NCBI GenBank assembly: GCA_902576335.1
Contig: CACGVC010000003.1
Location: forward strand, 1-64,000
DNA from: an uncultured Pelagibacteraceae bacterium
GTDB lineage: Bacteria > Pseudomonadota > Alphaproteobacteria > Pelagibacterales > Pelagibacteraceae
Length of the DNA: 64,000 nt
Direction: 5' to 3'
Shown piece by piece: positions 58,620-64,000 of the stretch; position 1 is the stretch's first letter, and each line of letters begins with the position of its first letter. Position numbers and translations under genes: made by a program. A model generated the notes under the pieces. The model made no database searches and was not told the origin of the DNA. It saw nothing but the letters and a program-made list of their open reading frames with translations.

Positions 58620-59639
58620 ATGGATATTTCTTTTTTTCAAAAAATATTATTTATAATTTTAATTTCTTTCTTTGTTAATTTAATATTAACTTTGATATAC
58701 ATAAATCTTGCAAAAAAATATAGTTTTTTCGATATACCTGAAAACATAAGTGTCCATAAAAAAAAAATTATAACTGCAAGTGGAATAACTTTTGTTATAA
58801 CTTTTCAAGTTTTGGGTATAATTTATTTTTTCACTAACATTTCTGATAATTTAAACTTTGAATTTTATGGAAAATTTTGGATATTCTATTTTAGCATTTT
58901 ATTATTGGGAATTTTTTTTTTCTTCGATGACATAAAAAAGATTAATCCTGTATATAAGCTTTTTTTTCAGACAACTATTCTTTTTTTATCAATACCTTTG
59001 TTAAACTTAAATTATTTTCCTTTTGAAAATTACACTAAATTAAATTTAATAATTGGTCTATATTTTTGGGTTTATACAATAAATATCATCAACTTTACTG
59101 ATGGAACAGATGGCTTTCTTTCAACTAATTGTTTAATTTCCTTTATTGCAATTTCATTAACCGAAATTAATCAATCGAATTATTCATTTACATTAATGTT
59201 AAGTCTGATTTCAATTGGTATTATGATTTCTTATTTAATTTTCAACAAACCACCTGCTAAAATTTTTATGGGAGATACAGGAAGTATAATTTTAGGATTC
59301 ACTTTATTTGTTTGTTCTTACAAATTATTAATAGATGGATATTGGTATATTGTCTTTTCTTATATAATTTACACTTATCTTGATTGCACATTAACACTTA
59401 TTAATAAAATTTTGAAAGGCTATCTTCCTTGGGCTAGGTTATTTGATTATAATTTCTTGAAACCCATTAAAAAAAATATTTCTAATAAATCAAAAGTTTT
59501 TTATATAAATTTAACTTATAATTTGTTGATACTCTTAATTATAATTTTACAACTTTACTTTCAGTTAAACTATTTATTTGTTTTATCATTCATTTTAGCT
59601 TTATTTAAAATTAAAATCTATAAGGTCTTAGGAGGATAA
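58620..59639 (+). CDS. MraY/WecA-family undecaprenyl-phosphate sugar-1-phosphate transferase
   Basis: The 339-residue protein has about ten transmembrane helices and the family motifs [22 protein letters not shown] and [17 protein letters not shown], which bind magnesium and the nucleotide. It loads the first sugar phosphate (commonly GlcNAc-1-P or QuiNAc/FucNAc-1-P) onto undecaprenyl phosphate, starting each repeat unit. The second half resembles WbpL-type more than MraY. It is on the plus strand and overlaps gmd tail to tail by 12 bases. Confidence 0.88.
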   Translation: MDISFFQKILFIILISFFVNLILTLIYINLAKKYSFFDIPENISVHKKKIITASGITFVITFQVLGIIYFFTNISDNLNFEFYGKFWIFYFSILLLGIFFFFDDIKKINPVYKLFFQTTILFLSIPLLNLNYFPFENYTKLNLIIGLYFWVYTINIINFTDGTDGFLSTNCLISFIAISLTEINQSNYSFTLMLSLISIGIMISYLIFNKPPAKIFMGDTGSIILGFTLFVCSYKLLIDGYWYIVFSYIIYTYLDCTLTLINKILKGYLPWARLFDYNFLKPIKKNISNKSKVFYINLTYNLLILLIIILQLYFQLNYLFVLSFILALFKIKIYKVLGG

Positions 59640-60662
59640 GTTTTCTAAATCAGAAGCAACCATCTCTTTAACTAATTTAATATAATTTATTTTTGGCGTC
59701 CATTTTAATATCTTTTTTGCCTTCATATTATTTCCCTTTAAAAAGTTAACTTCATTTGGTCTGAATAATCTTTTATCAATCTTAACTAAAACATTTTTTG
59801 TTTTTTTATCTATACCAACCTCATTTAAAGATTTTCCTCTCCAAATAATTTCAACATCAATGCACTTGAATGCATCTTCAACAAATTTTCTTACTGTAAA
59901 GCTTTTTCCAGTAGCTAAAACAAAATCATCTGGTTTCTTTTGTTGTAATATTTTGTGCATGCCTTCAACGTAATCTTTTGCATGTCCCCAATCTCTTTTA
60001 GCATCAAGATTACCAAGATACATTAATTTTTGTTTTCCTAACTTTATTTTAGCAACTGCCATAGTAATTTTTTTACTGACAAAAGTTTCTCCTCTTAAGG
60101 GGCTTTCATGATTAAACAATATTCCATTACAAGCAAAAATCTTATAAGCATCTCTATAATTTTTGGTAATATGGTATGCGTAAACCTTTGCGGTTCCATA
60201 TGGACTTTCTGGACTTAATATTGATTTTTCTGACTGTGGAGCAGGAGTGTTGCCAAACATTTCGGACGTAGATGCTTGATAAAATTTTATATTCTTTTTT
60301 TTTCCAACATTTCTAATAGCTTCTAAAATTCTTAGAGGACCTAAAGCATCACAATTAGCAGTATACTCAGGAGTTTCAAAACTAACTTTAACATGAGATT
60401 GGGCACCCAAATTATAAATTTCATCAGGTAAAATATCTGAAATTAAATTTTGTATATTAGAAGTATCTGTTAAATCTCCATAATGTAAAATTAATCTTCT
60501 ATTTTTTTTATATGGGTCCTCATAAATACCATCTACCCTCGAAGTATTGTATGAAGAGGACCTTCTTTTAATTCCGTGCACTTCATATTTTCGTTTAAGC
60601 AAATACCTCGCTAAATATGCACCATCTTGTCCAGTAACACCAAAAATTAAAGCTTTTTTCAT
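59628..60662 (-). CDS. gmd: GDP-mannose 4,6-dehydratase
   Basis: Gmd forms GDP-4-keto-6-deoxymannose. The 344-residue SDR has [19 protein letters not shown], the specific [26 protein letters not shown], the catalytic YGTAK near 155-159 and [18 protein letters not shown], which together identify the family. Its product can go to GDP-L-fucose through the next gene (fcl, 4-base overlap) and, by inference, to a 3,6-dideoxy sugar through the ColD-like enzyme at 44.2 kb. Confidence 0.96.
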   Translation of the reverse strand: MKKALIFGVTGQDGAYLARYLLKRKYEVHGIKRRSSSYNTSRVDGIYEDPYKKNRRLILHYGDLTDTSNIQNLISDILPDEIYNLGAQSHVKVSFETPEYTANCDALGPLRILEAIRNVGKKKNIKFYQASTSEMFGNTPAPQSEKSILSPESPYGTAKVYAYHITKNYRDAYKIFACNGILFNHESPLRGETFVSKKITMAVAKIKLGKQKLMYLGNLDAKRDWGHAKDYVEGMHKILQQKKPDDFVLATGKSFTVRKFVEDAFKCIDVEIIWRGKSLNEVGIDKKTKNVLVKIDKRLFRPNEVNFLKGNNMKAKKILKWTPKINYIKLVKEMVASDLENLSS

Positions 60663-61582
60663 TTTAATGAATTATACCAATTTATAGTTTCTTTTAACCC
60701 TTTATCCAAACTAATACTAGGTTTCCAGCCAATTTTTTTTAATTTATTAATATTCAATCTTTTTCTTGGAGTACCGTCTGGATACTTTCTATTAAAAATG
60801 ATTTTTCCATCATAACCAACAATTTTTTTTATTTTAAAAGCAAGAGATTTAATTGAGATTTCTTGACCTGTACCAATATTAATTGGTTTATCATCATTGT
60901 ATTTATCAATAGCAAATATTATTGCTCTAGCCAAATCCTCAGCGTATATAAATTCTCTTAATGGTTTGCCAGTTCCCCAGAGTTCAACTATATTTTGTTT
61001 ATTTAGTTTTGCTTTTGAAATTTTGTTTATTAAACCTGGAATCACGTGACTATTATAGTCGTCAAAATTGTCATATTTACCATAAACATTTGTCGGCATT
61101 AGAGATATATGATTACAATTATACTGTTTTCTATATGCTTCAATTAACTTCAATCCTGCTATTTTTGCTATACCATACCATTCGTTTGTTTTTTCTAAGT
61201 AGTCCGAAAGTAAGTATTCCTCTTTTATTGGTTGTTTGGAGTTTCTTGGATAAATACAAGAAGATCCTAAAAAAATAATTTTTTCAACTTTATTTTTCTG
61301 ACAGGCTTCAATGAAATTAATTTGTATTTTTAAATTTTCTAATAAAAAATTTACTGGATACTTATTATTTGCATAAATTCCCCCTACTTTAGCAGCACAT
61401 AAAACAGCTATTGAAGGTCTGTTTTTTTTTAAAAATAAATTAATTCTATTTCTTTTAAATAAATCACATTGACTTCTACTGCTACCTATTACTCTTCTTT
61501 TATTTTTTTTTAAAATATTAATCAAATTTTTTCCGACCATTCCATTAGCTCCAGCAACCCAAATTTTAGAATTTTTATTCAT
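60659..61582 (-). CDS. fcl: GDP-L-fucose synthase
   Basis: Fcl epimerises and reduces GDP-4-keto-6-deoxymannose to GDP-L-fucose with NADPH. The 307-residue protein has [30 protein letters not shown], the serine region [15 protein letters not shown], the catalytic YGIAK near 136-140 and [12 protein letters not shown]. It overlaps gmd by 4 bases and the next epimerase by one, giving a gmd-fcl pair as in many O-antigen clusters. Confidence 0.94.
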   Translation of the reverse strand: MNKNSKIWVAGANGMVGKNLINILKKNKRRVIGSSRSQCDLFKRNRINLFLKKNRPSIAVLCAAKVGGIYANNKYPVNFLLENLKIQINFIEACQKNKVEKIIFLGSSCIYPRNSKQPIKEEYLLSDYLEKTNEWYGIAKIAGLKLIEAYRKQYNCNHISLMPTNVYGKYDNFDDYNSHVIPGLINKISKAKLNKQNIVELWGTGKPLREFIYAEDLARAIIFAIDKYNDDKPINIGTGQEISIKSLAFKIKKIVGYDGKIIFNRKYPDGTPRKRLNINKLKKIGWKPSISLDKGLKETINWYNSLK

Positions 61583-62529
61583 TATTTTAGTTTAAGTTCA
61601 AAATAATTTTTTACAGTATTTTGTAGGCCCGTTTTTAAAAGTGTGAATTTTTTAAACCCTGTAATTTTTTTGACCAATCTATTATCTCCATATGTTTTTA
61701 AGCTATCTAAATTATTTTTATTTTTATAAATTATTTTAGGTCTCTTTATAAAATTATCTAAAATAGATATAACTTTGTTTAACGACACAGGTTTAGAACT
61801 ACAAATATTAAATATATTATAATTTGATTTTAGTTTTTTTTTTAAAAGAATATTCATAATTTCTACTGCATCTTTAATGTATGTAAAGTCTCTTTTATAA
61901 TTTCCATTGAAATTTAAATTAAATTTTTGTTTTTTTTTAAGAGAACCTAGATATTTATATAAAAACATATCAGGTCTACCAAGTTCACCATAAACTGTAA
62001 AAAATCTTAATCCAATTGTTTTCAACCCATAGTGATTTGTATATTGTTTTGCATATTCTTCATTATGAACTTTTGTAGATGCGTAAATTGATAAAGGATT
62101 AAGTTTATTATTTTCTTTAGTTGGAAATTTATTTGTATTTCCATATACTGAACTTGAAGAAGCATAAAATAATTTTTTCACATTTTGATTTCTTGCAAAT
62201 TCCAAAATATTAATAAAACTATTGATATTATTTTTGATATAAACTTTAGGATTTATAATTGAGTATCTTACACCTGGCTGAGCTGCCAAATGAAAAATTA
62301 CATCAATATTTTTAATTTTTTCATATAAATTTTTTTCTTTAGACAAATCTTCTTTCAAAAAAGAAAAATTTTTAAATTTTTTTAAAATTGATAATCTTTT
62401 TTTCTTATAATTTGTATTATAATAAGAGTTTAAATCATCTAAACCAATAATCTTATGATTTTCGCTTAATAACTTCATACTTAAATGAAATCCAATGAAG
62501 CCAGCAGAACCTGTAATCAATATTTTCAT
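61582..62529 (-). CDS. UDP-glucuronate 4-epimerase-like NAD-dependent epimerase
   Basis: The 315-residue SDR has ILITGSAGFIGFHLSMKLL, LDDLNSYYNTNYKKKRL, HLAAQPGVRYSIINP, YASSSSVYGN, the catalytic YASTK near 148-152 and LRFFTVYGELGRPDMF. The latter motifs match UDP-glucuronate 4-epimerases (LspL/Cap1J group), which make UDP-galacturonate for surface glycans. Specificity is inferred from these motifs. It overlaps the neighbours by 1 and 4 bases. Confidence 0.82.
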   Translation of the reverse strand: MKILITGSAGFIGFHLSMKLLSENHKIIGLDDLNSYYNTNYKKKRLSILKKFKNFSFLKEDLSKEKNLYEKIKNIDVIFHLAAQPGVRYSIINPKVYIKNNINSFINILEFARNQNVKKLFYASSSSVYGNTNKFPTKENNKLNPLSIYASTKVHNEEYAKQYTNHYGLKTIGLRFFTVYGELGRPDMFLYKYLGSLKKKQKFNLNFNGNYKRDFTYIKDAVEIMNILLKKKLKSNYNIFNICSSKPVSLNKVISILDNFIKRPKIIYKNKNNLDSLKTYGDNRLVKKITGFKKFTLLKTGLQNTVKNYFELKLK

Positions 62530-64000
62530 AAATTAGGTGGATCTAAGTAAATAATTTTTTCATTATCTATTGCCCATTTATACCATTTATCAAGATCATC
62601 CAAATTGTCCTCCATAATATTAATTTTTCTTTTAGGTAAGAGATTATGGTCTAGTGGATCAACTTTTCCAGGATTTTTTGAAAAAATAGATTTGAACGAT
62701 TGCATTTTCCACAATCTATTATCAAAACTTAAGAGCGCGTGTTTTTTCGCTAAATCAACTTTATTTTTTTCTAAACCACCTAATTTTTGCAAATTCATTA
62801 GAATACTTTCATATTCAACTATAGATTTTGGATCTACAGTAAATCCCAAATCAGAATATCTACCTGTGCCCGCTAATATTGTGGTAATCCCTTTTGTTGG
62901 TGCTTCCATCCCTGCAGTTCCCCTAACTGTAATTGCATAATTGCTAATATTAAACAAATCTGAAGTCCTAATATTTGTTGTTGGATATAATATTTTTACA
63001 TGTTCACCTAGATTACCCACAAATTTCTCTATAACTTGAATTTCTGCATACTTACCATCTACATTATTTCTTTTGTATTTCCATATATTTGCTGGGTGAA
63101 CTTTAAGTATCCAATTTATCTCTTTATTTTTATTTGCTAACTTTAAAGTTTCTATCAACCACTGACCGTAATCATCATACAAATCTTCACCAAAAAAAAG
63201 ATTGGTGTCCCAAAGAATATGGGAGTAAATTACAGCAACTTTTTTTTTATTTTTAAAATTAATTTTATCTAAGATTTCATCTTTGCTCATTTTTACTATT
63301 TTATGACTATTTCTAGATTGAAGTATATATTTATCATTATACCTATCTTGAAAAATATTATTTAAAATAATTTGATGATTTTCTGAAAATTCTATTTCAT
63401 GATTTTTTAAGAATTCTTCTTTAGTAATTATGCTTGGATGAAATCTTCTTGTCTTTTTATTTAATTTTAAGAAAGTAAGTGTTTTTTCATTCCATGGCTG
63501 ATGAAATTGAATTACGTTTTTACCCTGATTTATAATTACATCTACATAAGGTGCATATTCAATATAATTGACATCAAATGAGGCTAAATATATGTCAAAA
63601 CTCTTTTTTTTAAAAATTAGTTTTGATAGTTTTATTTTATATAAAATTTCATTTAAGAAATGTTTGATAGTTGAGATAACTTCAGGGTCGTTAAAGTCAA
63701 TTTTTCCTGAAAATAATTTTTTTGATAAACTTGCAATGATAGTTGGTCCTATCCAAACATTTTCAAAATACCATTCTTTTATAATATTGATAGAAATTTT
63801 ATCTTTTAAAAAATTTGAAGCTATTTCATTAATATCTTTTTTACTTATATCAGGATTGTATTTGTTTACATAAATAAATTTTTTTATACCGAAAGTTTTA
63901 AAAACTTTAATAGAGTCGTGATGATAGGTTTCAGTAAGTACTGTTATATCCCAGCCTTGTTTTAAAAATGGCAATATTAACATTGATTGTAATTTTGATT
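62526..64000 (-). CDS. Surface carbohydrate/capsule biosynthesis protein, GT-B-like (5' end cut by window edge)
   Basis: The frame is open to base 64000; the first in-frame ATG is at 63983, but the codons before it are also open and a likely N-terminal strand is missing, so the gene probably starts outside the window. The visible part (about 490 residues) has FLKQGWDITVLTETY, IQFHQPWNEKTL, WILKVHPANIWKYKR and TVRGTAGMEAPTKGITTILA. The HP and RGTAGMEAPT motifs resemble capsule-biosynthesis (KpsS/KpsC-like) and other GT-B proteins acting on polysaccharide. It precedes the epimerase gene with a 4-base overlap. Exact function unknown. Confidence 0.65.
   Translation of the reverse strand, partial: SKLQSMLILPFLKQGWDITVLTETYHHDSIKVFKTFGIKKFIYVNKYNPDISKKDINEIASNFLKDKISINIIKEWYFENVWIGPTIIASLSKKLFSGKIDFNDPEVISTIKHFLNEILYKIKLSKLIFKKKSFDIYLASFDVNYIEYAPYVDVIINQGKNVIQFHQPWNEKTLTFLKLNKKTRRFHPSIITKEEFLKNHEIEFSENHQIILNNIFQDRYNDKYILQSRNSHKIVKMSKDEILDKINFKNKKKVAVIYSHILWDTNLFFGEDLYDDYGQWLIETLKLANKNKEINWILKVHPANIWKYKRNNVDGKYAEIQVIEKFVGNLGEHVKILYPTTNIRTSDLFNISNYAITVRGTAGMEAPTKGITTILAGTGRYSDLGFTVDPKSIVEYESILMNLQKLGGLEKNKVDLAKKHALLSFDNRLWKMQSFKSIFSKNPGKVDPLDHNLLPKRKINIMEDNLDDLDKWYKWAIDNEKIIYLDPPNL

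Larger units (their letters stand above)
42227..64000. other. Surface-polysaccharide hypervariable island
   Basis: From the 5S gene to the right edge, almost every gene is for glycan synthesis or export: glycosyltransferases, nucleotide-sugar enzymes, flippase, polymerase/ligase and polytopic membrane proteins, with only two genes on the plus strand. Composition is even more A/T-rich than the flanking core, with many poly-A runs. Position beside 5S rRNA agrees with SAR11 hypervariable region 2. No integrase, transposase or tRNA attachment site is visible. The right boundary is outside the window. Confidence 0.75.

Noticed and set aside
42227..64000. Mobile elements, integrase or direct repeats bounding the polysaccharide island
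   Set aside because: None seen on either strand; the island seems to change by homologous exchange between conserved flanks instead, which is an inference.

Overview
This window is almost certainly from a SAR11-clade alphaproteobacterium (Candidatus Pelagibacter or a close relative). The DNA is very AT-rich with lysine/asparagine/isoleucine-rich proteins, genes overlap or sit within a few bases of each other, and no insertion sequences, phage integrases or CRISPR arrays were seen. Marker gene orders are alphaproteobacterial: tolQRAB-pal-cpoB-tilS-ftsH, dxs-ispA-xseB, yebC next to a resolvase, TrcR (DUF1013), a split pntAA/pntAB/pntB and an alphaproteobacterial-type bL36. This assignment is inferred from content; no database search was possible.

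Region 1 (1-12.4 kb) is housekeeping DNA with frequent strand switches: glyS (cut by the window edge), glyQ and a SohB-like peptidase; ispB; pdxH; aroC; the isoprenoid block dxs-ispA-xseB; a Sua5-type tRNA-modification enzyme joined to an ABC-2 exporter; tRNA-Arg(UCG); rluD; and the heat-shock sigma factor rpoH.

Region 2 (12.4-28.1 kb) is a 16 kb minus-strand block read from high to low coordinates: a coiled-coil protein and zapA, ygfA, a YmdB-type phosphodiesterase, yebC, a RuvC-type resolvase, the complete Tol-Pal envelope system, tilS, ftsH, folP, glmM, thiD and purA. A strong intrinsic terminator follows pal. ruvA and ruvB are absent from their usual place.

Region 3 (28.1-36.4 kb) is a plus-strand block: transketolase, GAPDH, phosphoglycerate kinase, class I aldolase, thiE, efp, suhB, rpmE, trcR, rpsU and the initiator tRNA. 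rpsU appears to start at ATT, behind a strong Shine-Dalgarno sequence and a perfect hairpin.

Region 4 (36.4-42.2 kb, minus) holds a transaldolase-like gene, the proton-translocating transhydrogenase pntAA-pntAB-pntB, two very small genes (a 36-residue cytochrome oxidase subunit IV-like protein and bL36), two sugar-nucleotide epimerases and a solitary 5S rRNA. The 5S gene is not attached to 16S/23S genes in this window.

Region 5 (42.2-64 kb) is a surface-polysaccharide island. It matches what is known of SAR11 hypervariable region 2, which lies between 23S and 5S rRNA genes. It encodes sugar-nucleotide synthesis (Gmd, Fcl, a UDP-glucuronate-epimerase-like enzyme, a ColD-like dehydratase, a DegT aminotransferase and SDRs), a WecA/MraY-type initiating transferase, a Wzx-like flippase, an O-antigen ligase/polymerase, a second polymerase-like protein, several GT2/GT4 glycosyltransferases, a UbiA prenyltransferase and two large membrane proteins with a DDW motif. 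Together these suggest an undecaprenyl-linked O-antigen or capsule containing fucose-type and probably 3,6-dideoxy sugars, with a possible polyprenyl-phosphate-pentose decoration branch. The island continues past the right edge.
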